This document shows positions 42,720 to 53,819 of a stretch of DNA of 64,000 nt, in pieces. This DNA is from Kalmusia sp. IMI 367209. Lineage: Eukaryota > Ascomycota > Dothideomycetes > Pleosporales > Didymosphaeriaceae. The number at the start of each line of letters is the position of its first letter. Position 1 is the stretch's first letter. The translations under genes were made by a program, and so were the position numbers. The notes beneath the pieces were generated by a model, which saw only the letters and a program-made list of their open reading frames with translations, was not told the origin of the DNA and made no database searches. The stretch spans positions 558,001-622,000 of the forward strand of contig JAPEUQ010000009.1 of NCBI GenBank assembly GCA_027946365.1, read 5' to 3'.

Positions 42720-45700
42720 TCAATAATAATTGTCATCATCATCGTCATAATCTCCGTTTCCATACCTCGTGCCACCCCAAGCTCCAGGGTCCCATCCACC
42801 ATGTGCACTGCACATGTGATCGTAGATATCGCGCCCAAATATCTCCGCACAGCCCCAACACCAATGCACTCCGCAAGTCTGGATAGGACAAGTCACATGA
42901 TTACAACCATAGATCTTTTGAGACTTGACCCCGCACCCTGGGCACTTCTTCACCGGGTACTCGAGCTCCGCTCTCTGTCGTTGCGCAATGCTGTATTCGT
43001 GATTAGCCTCTCTGATCCTCCGACGCACTGCATCTTCTTCAAGCTCGGCAGCTCGTTCGGCAGCTCGTTGAGCAGCTTGACGCGCTTCTTCCTCGACAAT
43101 GCGTGCGTTTTCGAGCGCAATAAGAGTGCATTCCTCACAGCAGAATTGCTCAACCGGCTGTGGTGCTCCGCGAGCACACTCACGTTCCATGAGTCGTCGT
43201 GCTTTGCCACACACACGGCACCAAGCATGGATCCACTGACCTCGCTCTCTGAGAGCCGGCATAAGGTCTCCGACAGCATGAACCCCTTTGCCATATGTAG
43301 CTAAAGTTTTCGCGACTGGTGGACGTCGGCAAAAAGGGCAGAACAGAGCCGCAGGATTGATGATACGACCAACGCTGTTAAGGCCATACCAATTGCTTAG
43401 ACAACGTTCGCAGATGCGCTGATGGCAGCCTCGCCGACGGCACGCTGGAAGGAGGCGAGCATTCGGAATCTCAGAGAAACATAAACTACACGGCGTCTTC
43501 TCGGCGCTTCGACGGCGGATCCAGGCTTCGAGATTACATTTCAGACTGGCTTGGTTTTGGATTGGCTTGCCGCGAAGTGTGAGCATCGGCTCGGAGTCGT
43601 AGGTTGGGAGAACGCGAACGTTAGCTAGGAAAGCTTCGGCACCGACGGCGGTAATAGTACGGAAGAGTGAGCCCTTGAATGGCTGCTTTAGTGTGTCTTT
43701 GTCGTTTTGAAGCAGCCATGCTTGACCGTTCTCTTTGCAGATCTGTTCAGCCGTAACGTCAACAGCAACAACCGTCTTTTCACCCTTCACACAGGCGACA
43801 CAGTTGAATGGAGTCGATGCCGCTGCTCGCCACTCCTTGGGCCAAATCACCTTGCTTTGACACTTAATGCACTCCAGGGTTGGCGCCAAGCTTTGGGTAC
43901 GTCGGCAGTAATGACATTTTGGATGAACGTTTAGGTCTTCAACGTTGTAACAAACGTATTGTGCCCGGCAGGTACGGACACTGCACTCTACCCAAGCCAA
44001 GTTGGTCTTCGTGACATTAGCCTCGATGGCTCTTTGCTTATGTCCGGCGTCTCTCCAGTCTGAAGCTACGCAAAGGCCGCACAGTCCGCCGGACTTCTCC
44101 GCCATAATTGTGACAGACCTCGAATGTTTGCAGCGATTGCAAGTCACTAAATGTCCAACAGGTAATTGGGTCTTCACGGGAGTCCAGCTTACGTCGGCCG
44201 CAAGCGTGGTATGAAGATTGGCTTCAGCTAACTTGTACGCAACTAATTGAGAGAATAATTGACGGTCCGAAGGGAGTAGAAGGCCGGGTTTTTTGTAGGC
44301 AGTCGCTTCGCCACCGTTCGTTTGTTTTTGATACTCGTCATCCGCGTCGAGCAAGAGGCCCAAGCAGCCAACGTTCCAGGTTTCGGGCACCTCGAGATTG
44401 TTCCACTTATCCCGCCAGAACAGCATCGCCGACTTGGCAGGCTCGAAGAGTGGTTTAAGCCCGATTCGCATTGCTAGTGCAGCGAGCACCATAGCCGGCC
44501 GAGTAGATAGCATTGTCCCTGGCAATACGGTGTGCAGCAAAATCTTCCAGAATTTCCACCCGTGCGCTTCTGAGGCCAGAATGACAGGGACCTTTGGAAC
44601 TTCTGCGTTTGTGGTCGCTATAACATGTGCTGGTAGCTCTTCTGCCTATAAATTCGAATATGATCAGCGCGTGTCTTCATGGGACGTCACGAATGACAAA
44701 GTGACTTACCGACTCAGCATACGTAAGTCGTGTTAATACCCTTCCTAGCCGCCGCAAAATATGTCCGTCGCAAGAGCGGCCTATGTCAAGAAGCTCATCG
44801 CGTCGGAAAGTAGTTATTTCGCGATCATCCTCATCTTGTTCCTCTTTTGATTCTCCATGCTTCTCCTTGGCGGGACGAAACTCAATTGTAGGGTCTAAGT
44901 AAACGCATGGGAAGCGCTGATTTTGCGAAACTGCCTCAAGGTCGTACAAGATATCGGCTGCATAATCATAGGACTCTTCTAGCCAGTTTTTCATTCGGGC
45001 TTTTTCATCGTCGTCCTCTATCTTCTCTACGCTGGCACCAAACGCTGCGATAATGTCATTCCGCGCAGGGTGGCTGCGATCGTTGCACACAGCTCGCCAA
45101 AGACTGCCAAAGACTGCATTTAATGCAATCGAGGTGACATCCGTCTCAATGATATCCTTAAGCTCTTCGAATACCAATTCTTTGTATTGTGCGTCCTGGA
45201 GGTATCGCTGCGCGAAATCTGCGGCTTTCGTCTTCCTCTTCGGGAAATACTTCTTCAGAACTTCCGAATCCACAGGTTTTGCTACTTGATTGGCCTCTAA
45301 TTGTTCTTGAATCTTGTCATACCAATGGAGTTTGGTGGCTTGCATAGCCGGATTATTGGCTGTCGGGTCATATGCCCAGAAATAGGAATTCGCAATGGGA
45401 TCTTTCTCGTCCTTGATCTTTCTGATGTCGCCCCCGGCCTGATATCGGACGAGTGTCGCAGGCAATGCCGCTGTTCCTACACCAGCCTTCTCAACGCCCA
45501 TCCAAGCTAAGAGAACGTCGACTGTGACCTGTGCTATGCTGTGTGGAGTCGCGTCTGTTAGATATAGACATGCGCCTCTTGTAATCGTACTCAAATATAG
45601 ATAGTAACCGAGCTGGATAGCTCTCTTGCCCAAGAACTCATCGAGGAAGCAGAATACGTGCGCTTTGCGCGAACCGTTGTGCAGCTGCTTGCAACCCTCC

Positions 45701-46221
45701 ACCCAATCCGCAAAATGTGGGCCGTACCCGCCGAACGATTTCGCCTTCTTGAGGGCTGCCTGCTCAGCATAGTAATTGCTGTATCGGTCTTTATCAGCTA
45801 CCATCCAGCAGTGAGGCGGCGCATCCGTATATAGCAAGATAATTGTAGTAGCGTCCTCACGCATCAAGGAGTAGGCCCGTGCCAGACCTGTCTTCGTTGC
45901 CTCCGGAAAGTCGCCGCCCCCAATGGCTTCAAGATTGGCAGCCTTATGCATGAGTCCATGGGCTGTAGTACTATCAACGTCTCCTAGATCTTCATAACTA
46001 TACCAGCCGCTCCACTCAAGCGTAGGGTTTTCGTATGAACTAGCCTCGCTGTAGTCGCGATACGCAAGCAGGCCAATGCGCGCAAAGCTGTTTGTGAGTT
46101 TGGAGATGGATATGACTTTTGGGAAAGAGATTCGAAGAGATTCGAGGTAATTAGACATGGAAGAGGTCGCGTCTACCAGCAGCAAGAGGTCATAAACCTC
46201 TTGGGCATGGTCGGTCGCCAT
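42720..46221 (-). CDS. vWA-RBR (RING-IBR-RING type) E3 ubiquitin ligase-like protein
   Basis: Two exons, 46221-44710 and 44645-42720, join through a 64-bp intron (GTAAGT...TATAG) in phase 0; 1145 residues. The first ~230 residues are a von Willebrand factor A domain: VYDLLLLVDATSSMSNY with a MIDAS-like DATSS, then GDFPEATKTGLARA and TTIILLYTDAPPH. After a helical middle come several zinc-knuckle pairs (CNRCKH...CGLC, CSVRTC...CHYC, CIKC...CVAC). A RING follows near 885-940 (CSLCFSEIP...CHQRICERCLSNWYG...CPFC). A reduced IBR-like site is next, then an Ala/Glu coiled coil, then an Rcat-like finger CPGCGVKSQKIYGCNHVTC with HWCWGC. In known RBR ligases the Cys of GCNH-type segments forms the ubiquitin thioester. 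It ends in an acidic, Tyr-rich tail. The substrate and partners are unknown. Confidence 0.8.
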
Positions 46222-47512
46222 GGTGGAGGTGTAGAGTATCAAAAATAAATTGAGTAATTTAGAGGTCCTTATGATAGACCGCTCACTCAGCCCTTCAGCC
46301 CTTCAAAGAGAAGAGTCATTGAACGAAAACGAGTGAGCAAGAAGAGTCATTGGAGCACACGAGGATCTGTGAGTCACCTGATGCAGACGTTGAAACTCTT
46401 AACCCGCATCAAAAGTGTGAAGTCAATAAATACGTGTTGAATGTTCGCAACACAGAAGAGAGAACTGTGATTAGGCGCACGAGAAGTCGTGGGAGTCAAG
46501 GCTGAGTCGACCATGACAGGCCAAGGCGCAGCTCTTGACACCGCCCCACGTCGAAGGATCGCGATGTTCACTGCATGACATAGATGCGTGCGGCGATGAA
46601 TTGCAGTTGATGCGGTCATGACACACGTGCAGCACAACACAGGAGATGGAGGGGTGTACAGCTGCTGACGTCTGGACAAAGGTGGCAGGCTGGGGCGGAA
46701 CTTGCCGAAGTGGAAGCGGAAACGCGGTCGCGTCGATGCGCGACGCGTAGCACCTTGTCAATACAACAACAACAATAACAACAGCATGGATAAACGAGCC
46801 AATGGCATAGCTGAAAATCATACCTGGATTAGGATCCGACCAGACACGCATTGGCAATAATCCTTTGTCTGAAGAATATCTTTCGAAGGTGGTATCTCTG
46901 GGTAATTTACAAGTCATGGTCATCAATGTGAAAGCCAGTCGCCCCCGCCTCCCCAGGAAAGCGCCATCCCAATGCCCAGAACTCCAGCTAAAGCAACTCA
47001 AAAGTCGCCGAAGCAAAATGCTAGCAAAGCAGTTCGCAGATTATTCCACCAGATGGTCCACATCTACGGTACATGATGGAGAATCTCATCCTCTCCCAAA
47101 TGATCCTCATTGAGATGAAAATGATGAGGATATTGATGTAGGCCAAATGCTTTCAAGTCGTAAGAATATCCGAATCGCTGAATCCAAAATGATATGCTCG
47201 TTTACAAATGCCAAAAGAATCTCAAAAATGGTATCCTGGGGCCCTCATTCGCGCCTTGTGCGCCGTGAAACACCGTCCAATGCTGATGAAATGGAAGGAA
47301 ATTTTTGTGTAGAATATGGTGGCCGAGGTGTATGCGTCAAAAATCATGGTCGTAGAGCTGGAGCTTGACTGTCGTGATACAGAGAAACTCACTCAGTGGC
47401 TCTACGAGGCCCGTCCGGAAAATCATCGATCGGCAGAAGCATAACAAGAACAAGAACAAGTCAAGCCAAGCCCTGTGCTTTGTGATATAGTAGCCACGGT
47501 GTTGGTAGAGAA
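46222..47512. other. Intergenic, 1.3 kb, no gene supported
   Basis: Promoter of the vWA-RBR gene and 3' flank of CDH1. It includes an (aac)n-like tract at 46764-46783. A 181-codon minus frame (46471-47016) and an 82-codon plus frame at 46865 overlap and show no domain. Confidence 0.4.
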
Positions 47513-49479
47513 TCAGCGAATGACACCCCATTTGTCCATGGCAGTGCTGATGCTAGCGGCTTTCTCCTTCTTTTTTGAAGCAATTCCAGAAACGGAGGGT
47601 CTCATCTCCAGCACCGGTAACGATTGTCTGACCATCTGGGCTCATAGCGAGATAGAGAACACGATACGTGTGGCCAGTTAGCGACACAACCTGCTGCATG
47701 TTGGGATACTTCCATACGATAATTTGGTTCTGGCTGTATCCGTGGGTCGAAACGATTTCGTTGCTGTTCTTCGACCATGCCAGGTTACAGACTTGGCTAC
47801 CTGTGTCTAAGCTCTTGATGAGATTGGCTGGTGCACTTTTGGTTGAAAATCCGCGTCGCCAGGCCCAGACGCAGATGCTGCGGATGAGGCGGCAGCAAGC
47901 GATGCTGCCGAAGGCCCATTCGAGGAGATGAGTGTGTTCCAGAATTTGATCGTCCGGTCAGCCGTACCACCACCACTCGCTAATACACCGCGCTGGTGGG
48001 GGCTCCAGGCGATGGCTTTGACAGCAGCCTGATGCTCACTCCACTTATAAGTGGGCTCCGCATTGAGTTTGTCCCATACCATAAGCTTGTTATCATTTCC
48101 GCCCGAGGCAAGTTGCTGGTCCTCATTGTTCCATTTGAGTCCGCACACCTCTTGCTTGTGGCCCACAAGCTTTCGCAGGTACTGTTCTGGCTGTCGAACA
48201 TCACGATGTAAGATCGACCTATCTCTAGAACCAGAAGTGAGGATGTGTTCGTTCCAGGCAAGGGCGCCAACACGTGCCGAGTGACCAGTCATAGTTCGTA
48301 GACGACGCTGTGCAGTCGCGTCCCAGATCTGCACAAAACCTCGATTTGTACCGATGGCGAGGTGAGAGCCCTGTGTAATGTCAGATTGGGGTACCGCATG
48401 TATTTTCATCATTTGACTTACACGCTGAATCCAGCTGACACTCGTAACAGAGTCATCAGCCAGCTCACAGAGCTTGGTGACTCGCCCGCTTGCAGAGTTC
48501 CACATGTATACGCAAGAACCTAATCCGACGCCAAGTATGTTCTGGCTGCCCCAATCTACCAGGTTCAGGTAGAAATCGTCAGCAAGATCTGGCGCATCAA
48601 GCACTTTATATGGCACTTTAGATACTGCACGCGGAGTCCTCTGTGGGCTCAGCAGCATTCGCTGGCTGTTGAGTTTGATAGGTGACAAGCTGTAGAGGTC
48701 AGATTGAGCATTAAGATTTATGCCGTGCCTGCTGGAAGGTGTCCTGGAGGGAGTAGGTTGTCCTGAGTAATTGAAGAAATTCTTGTGTGGGGTAGAAGGG
48801 GTTAAGTTAGGCGCTGGCAATGCGGTCGCGGCACGAGCTGGAGGAGTATGTGAGCGACCGGAATTCCGCAATGCAGCACTATCAATTGGAGACAAGCTCT
48901 GAGGCAAAGCCTGGGGCACCGATCCCTCGAATAGCTCTTGACGCAAGACTGCAGAATATGTGCGGTTGGCTTCCTCGGCTGAACCGCGTTAGTAGATGCT
49001 AGTTTCCCTCACTATGTGATACGTACTTCGCTGAAAGTGTAGCTCATTGTGCGGGGCACGCTTTGCGCTTCGCGAAGGAGTGGCGGGTGAACCCTCCTCG
49101 TGAAGCAGTGAAAAGCTCGCCTGGAGATCTTGACCAGCTCGATTTGGGATGAATCTGCCTATTGGTTAGCCTACCAATTTGGCCATGGACACTAGCAAAC
49201 TCACCTATCACCATAGATACGCTGGCGTTTGCGGCTAGGGCTTGCAATAGGACGCTCCTGCACACGACCCGCGTTCTCGAAACGCTCCAGGGCCTTGCTC
49301 AGCGCTGAAGCATCCACGGGTTCGGAATTACGGTCGTGGGCGAAGTCGGCCTGATTGCGCTTGTGCGTGGCTGTCGGGGGTGTCTTGGACTCGGGCGGTG
49401 AGATGAGGGTCGGCGTGCGCGCATCCTCCCCAATCCGCTCCGTCGTCGGAACAAGAGATTGAATGTCTTCGGAAGCCAT
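47513..49479 (-). CDS. CDH1: CDH1/FZR1 APC/C activator, two apparent one-base frame breaks
   Basis: WD40 co-activator and substrate receptor of the anaphase-promoting complex in late mitosis and G1. Four exons: 49479-49205, 49154-49027, 48978-48422 and 48370-47513; 605 residues if two homopolymer indels are discounted. The C-box DRFIPNR is rebuilt across intron 1, followed by a [20 protein letters not shown] entry to seven WD40 blades. The C-terminal IR tail (KWGVIR-stop) binds the APC/C TPR subunits. In the last exon, the frame slips by minus one in a 4-base A/T run (47846-47849) between blades, and back by plus one in a 6-base run (47571-47576) just before the tail. Read literally, the protein would stop at 47807 without the last two blades. 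Its essential role makes real loss unlikely. Confidence 0.9.
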
Positions 49480-50370
49480 CGTCGTCTCTAGGAGAGTGTT
49501 GTGGATGGTTGTATCGGGGGGGAGAGTCGGTAGGATAGAGGAACTGGCGGGGGCGGGGCCTCACACGGCAGAGGGAAGGCGCGGTAGAGACGACAGCTAT
49601 TACGAACTACTGGCCGCTGGGCCTTTTGCGACAATAAGCTCAGGGAGAGCGCGATGAGACGGTGAAGGTGATGGTGAAGTCGAAGCCGGTCGAGCGTCCT
49701 TTGTCTGCTTCACTCGCGCGCTCAGCCTGCGACACTCGTCGGCGCGCGCAAACGATTCGCAATTGTTCCTCCTCTTCACGCAGACCCAACGCGCATGGCA
49801 GTAGTATTGTTTGTGTTGTGGCGGACGGCGGGGGCGCTGTTGTGTTGTTTTGACGCTGTTGGGAAGAGCCGCACACTAGGGCAACCAACGGTCGCGCGGT
49901 AAGGAGCGGCGAGTCGAGAACAGCGCAGGGCGAGCGCGAGCTGTGGGTGGTACGGCGAGGGAGAACGACAGCAGCGTACAAGTGGGAGGCGGAGGCAGCT
50001 GGGCGGGTGTGCGACGGGTGGATGCTGGTGCTGGTGCTGGTGCGCGAGGTGCCCACGGATGGCTTGTCACGTCGAACTGTTTTGCTTGTCGCTGTTTTGA
50101 TGTTCCTGCCCTCCAGCACGCGTGCCCCCCGTGTCTCCCAGCCAATCAGCAGCCCAAGCGGACCCCAGCCCGTGGCAGGAGCGATGCGTCGCCGCGACCC
50201 TGTAAACGCCTCATCGTTGTCGAGCAAACCCCACAACGGCCCCAACCCAGACCGCCACGGCCAGTCCCATGCCCAGAGGTCCGCCGCTTCGAGCCGCCCT
50301 ACTGCACATTATACGGCCGCGCTGCACCGCTGCAGTTCTCCCTCTCATCTCAACCTGTGCTTTGCGAACC
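49480..50370. promoter_or_regulatory. Divergent promoter between CDH1 and aspartyl aminopeptidase
   Basis: About 890 bp, GC-rich with a ggtgct microsatellite at 50023-50043. A 201-codon frame (49640-50245, minus) spans it but has the Ser/Arg/Pro-rich look of a GC-rich leader and no domain. Confidence 0.4.
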
Positions 50371-52114
50371 ATGTTGACCCAGCCGTCCCTCAAAGCCGCC
50401 GAGGACTTCCTGTCCTTTGTCAACGCCTCGCCAACACGTATGTTGCGGTTGCAGTCATATATTAAAGCCTTGCATTGACTGTAAATAGCCTTTCACGCCG
50501 TCAAATCAGCCAAGGAGCGGTTAGAGAAGGCAGGCTTCAAGCAGATCAAGGTCAGCCATGTCATCTCATTATACATGAGAAGGGAAATAGCACTCGCTGT
50601 AGATTCCCAAAGCTGCTCATGGACAATATGATATCGAGACGAGTACAAAAGTGCTGACGTCTTACACCGTAGGAGCGCGACTCGTGGGCTTCGACTCTGC
50701 AGCCGGGCGGGAAGTACTATCTTACCCGGAATGGCTCCTCTATCGTCGCATTCGCCATCGGCCAAAAGTGGAAAGCTGGCAACCCCATTGGCATGATCGG
50801 TGCGCACACCGACTCCCCGTGCCTTCGCATCAAGCCCGTTTCGAAGCGTCAGAGCGATGGTTTCCTGCAGGTGGCGTGCGAGACGTATGGCGGTGGTCTT
50901 TGGCATACGTGGTTCGATCGAGATCTCTCCGTCGCCGGACGCGTCATGGTCAGGACGAAGCAGGGCAACATCGAGGGTCGCTTGGTCAAGGTTGAAAGGC
51001 CTATCCTTCGCATTCCGACCCTGGCCATTCATCTTGATCGTCAGGAAGACTTCAAATTCAACAAAGAGTCTCAGCTGTTTCCGATTGCCGGCCTGGCCGC
51101 CGCAGAGTTGAACAGACAGGGAAAGACTGAAGCCAGCAAAGAAGAGGAGAATGCAGAAGGCCCATTCGAACCGTTGGCAGCTCCCCTGCAGAGGCACCAC
51201 TCTTATCTTGTTGAGATTGTCGCCGAAGAAGCTGGAGTGGACCCCAACGACATTCTCGATTTTGAACTGGTCCTATACGACACCCAAAAGTCCGTCGTTG
51301 GTGGCTTGAACAACGAGCTAATCTTCTCTGCACGCCTCGACAATCTTATGATGTCTTACTGCAGCGTCGAAGGCATAATTAAGAGTCTCGCGTCGTCATC
51401 TTCTTTGGAGAAAGACTCCACCATTCGTTTGATTGCCCTATTCGACCACGAAGAGATAGGAAGCAGAACGGCACAAGGTGCCGATTCTAACCGTGAGTAG
51501 CTTTGAATTGCGCCAGATATATGCTCAAATCTAATTTCGATGTAGTCCTGCCCGCAGTCGTCCGTCGCCTCTCAGTGCTGCCCCCATCGGAAGGATCTCT
51601 TTCTGATAAATCATACGACAAGTTGGACGCCGATACAGCGACCGTCTTCGAGCAGACCTTATCAACATCTTTCCTTATCTCTGCAGATATGGCTCATTCG
51701 GTACACCCGAACTACCCTGCAAAATACGAATCTCAACATCGTCCCGAAATGAATAAGGGCACTGTTATCAAGATCAATGCCAACGCTAGATATGCTACGA
51801 ATTCTCCCGGAATAGTCTTATTGCAAGAGGCCGCTCGATTAGCTAAGAGAGCTTCCGCGAGCCCTTCATCCGTCAAGGAAGGCGTCCCGCTTCAATTATT
51901 CGTCGTCCGGAATGATTCGTCCTGTGGAAGCACAATTGGTCCTATGCTTTCAGCTGCCATGGGGGCGCGCACGCTCGATTTGGGCAACCCACAATTAAGT
52001 ATGCACAGCATTCGCGAGACAGGCGGGGCTCACGACGTGGAGTATGCTATCAATCTATTCGACAGCTTTTTTGAACACTTCGAAGAGTTGGAGAAGAAAA
52101 TCATTGTTGATTGA
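50371..52114 (+). CDS. APE4: Aspartyl aminopeptidase (M18 family)
   Basis: Zinc metallo-aminopeptidase removing N-terminal Asp and Glu; cytosolic dodecamer, carried to the vacuole by the Cvt route in yeast. Four exons: 50371-50437, 50489-50550, 50673-51492 and 51546-52114; 505 residues. Splicing builds the family N-terminus (FVNASPTPFHAVKSAKERLE), then GAHTDSPCLRIKP with the first metal His-Asp, GGLWHTWFDRDLSVAGRV, SARLDNLMMSY, LFDHEEIGSRTAQGADS with the paired Glu, and NDSSCGSTIGPMLSA. The C-terminal SMHSIRE segment supplies the last His. All expected metal ligands appear present. Length agrees with yeast and mammalian enzymes (about 470-510). Confidence 0.92.
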
Positions 52115-52355
52115 CTAGATAGTCCGAAGCTGTAGAGCAGATACATAGTTAGAGGGCATTGGATGTAGATACCCTAGCAACGAATATATGAGTACCAAGT
52201 AGCTTCAAAATCGCGCCTTCGGTTCCGAGTCGGACCTTGTCCAACGCCAAGCACCCCACCAAAGTGTTACTTCTCCAACATCTCTTACTTCGTGCACCAG
52301 AGCATCGTTTTGCACTCCATTACCTGCTTGAAACACACGATCGAGGTTGTGTATA
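52115..52355. other. Short spacer upstream of the PHO13-like gene
   Basis: A 241-bp spacer in which the 3' flank of the aminopeptidase gene and the promoter of the phosphatase must both fit. No other feature is seen. Confidence 0.4.
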
Positions 52356-53521
52356 ATGTCGGCACCGAAGCTGTTGTCCGGCGATAAGGCAGGCATCGAT
52401 GAGTTTCTCTCCCGGTTCGATGTGAGTGACCACGCTTCTCAAATGCGCATCACAATACTGACGAGTTACTTGAAGGTCTTCCTTTTCGATTGCGATGGTG
52501 CGTGAGAACGTCTCTACTTCCGACGACCTCGAATAGTCAATGCCGGCTTGGTGCTGCGCAAACAAGGAGCATAACCGCTGATTGTGAAGAAGGATAGGCG
52601 TCCTCTGGTCCGGCGATCATATGTTCGAAAAGGTCCCCGAAACATTGGAGATGCTGAGAAGCAAAGGTACAATATCAGCCCTTCGTACCTCGGCTTTTAC
52701 TAATATATGTAAAAAGGCAAGCGATTAGTTTTTGTGACGAACAACAGCACCAAGTCGCGCGCAGACTATAAGAAGAAGTTCGACAAGCTAGGCATACCTG
52801 CGGAAGTCGTACGTTGAGCGCCCCTTCGAGCACATTTTTCAGCTAAAGTGGTACTCAGGACGAGGTCTTCGGCTCATCGTACAGCGCCGCCGTTTACATT
52901 GCCCGCATTCTCAAGCTACCTGCCCCTAAGAACAAGGTCTTCGTGATGGGAGAGAGCGGTATCGAGCAGGAACTTGAGGCAGAAGGCGTACCATACATCG
53001 GAGGCACTGACCCCGCACTCCGCCGCGACATCGAGCCAGAAGACTTCACAAACATCGCCAATGGGTCACTGTTGGATCCGGACGTAGGCATTGTTCTTAG
53101 TGGACTTGACTTTCACATGAACTACCTCAAGACGGCGATTGGATTCCAGTACCTACAACGCGGTGCGCAGTATCTCGCGACGAATATCGACAGCACACTA
53201 CCCCAAGCGCACAGCTTCTTCCCCGGCGCCGGAGCCAGTGGTGCGGGTCTCGCTAAGGCAATTGGGAGAGATCCCGTGTCTTTCGGGAAACCGAGCCAGG
53301 CTATGATGGATGCTATCGAGGGCAAGTTCAAATTGAACAGGAGCAGGACATGCATGATTGGGGACAGACTGAACACAGACATTCAGTTTGGCATTGATGG
53401 AAAGCTGGGAGGCACGTTGGCTGTTTTGACTGGCGTCAGCAAGAAGGAGGAGTTCTTAGCCGAGGGAGCGAAAACGGTGCCTACAGCTTATGTGAATGCG
53501 TTGGGTGATCTATTGGGTTGA
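52356..53521 (+). CDS. PHO13: HAD-family phosphatase (PHO13/4-nitrophenylphosphatase, phosphoglycolate-type)
   Basis: HAD superfamily IIA phosphatase acting on 2-phosphoglycolate and other side-product phosphates as metabolite repair. Five exons: 52356-52421, a 22-nt exon 52476-52497, 52598-52666, 52717-52808 and 52859-53521; 303 residues. The catalytic motif I VFLFDCDG (nucleophile D27, acid D29) lies almost wholly in the 22-nt exon and is completed by GVLWSG. Then motif II RLVFVTNNSTKSR, the cap region, GKPSQAMMDAI with the motif III Lys, and motif IV MIGDRLNTDIQFG. All junctions restore conserved residues. The closest yeast relative by recall is Pho13. Confidence 0.9.
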
Positions 53522-53819
53522 GTTTTAAAAGAAGCCTTAGAAGGTTGCTCGAAGCGGTCGGGGACTCCTCCCTTTCAACATAGCGATAGATGCGAACGGT
53601 ATAGACCAATAGACACGAATCATTATAAGATTACTTGTCTCAAGTGAGGTGGGACCACGAGGCAGGGGTGGAAGTCGCCAGAACGCGTTGTGTCCATATT
53701 AGGTCTAGCACATCCAGAACGCGACGCGCCTTCCGCGTCCCACTTTACGCGCTCATAGAAACTCTCATTATAAGCCATAACTCACAAACAAAGCGACATT
53801 ATCAGCTGCAGCAAGCACC

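Noticed and set aside
46471..47016. 181-codon minus-strand frame between the vWA-RBR gene and CDH1
   Set aside because: No domain, odd composition, and it overlaps an equally unsupported plus-strand frame.
47842..47880. 35-nt GT...AG intron as an explanation for the first CDH1 break
   Set aside because: It is shorter than every other intron here (minimum about 44) and leaves the second break unexplained; a one-base homopolymer error fits better.
49640..50245. 201-codon minus-strand frame in the CDH1/APE4 spacer
   Set aside because: It is Arg/Ser/Pro-rich, as GC-rich leader DNA gives by chance, and no domain is seen.
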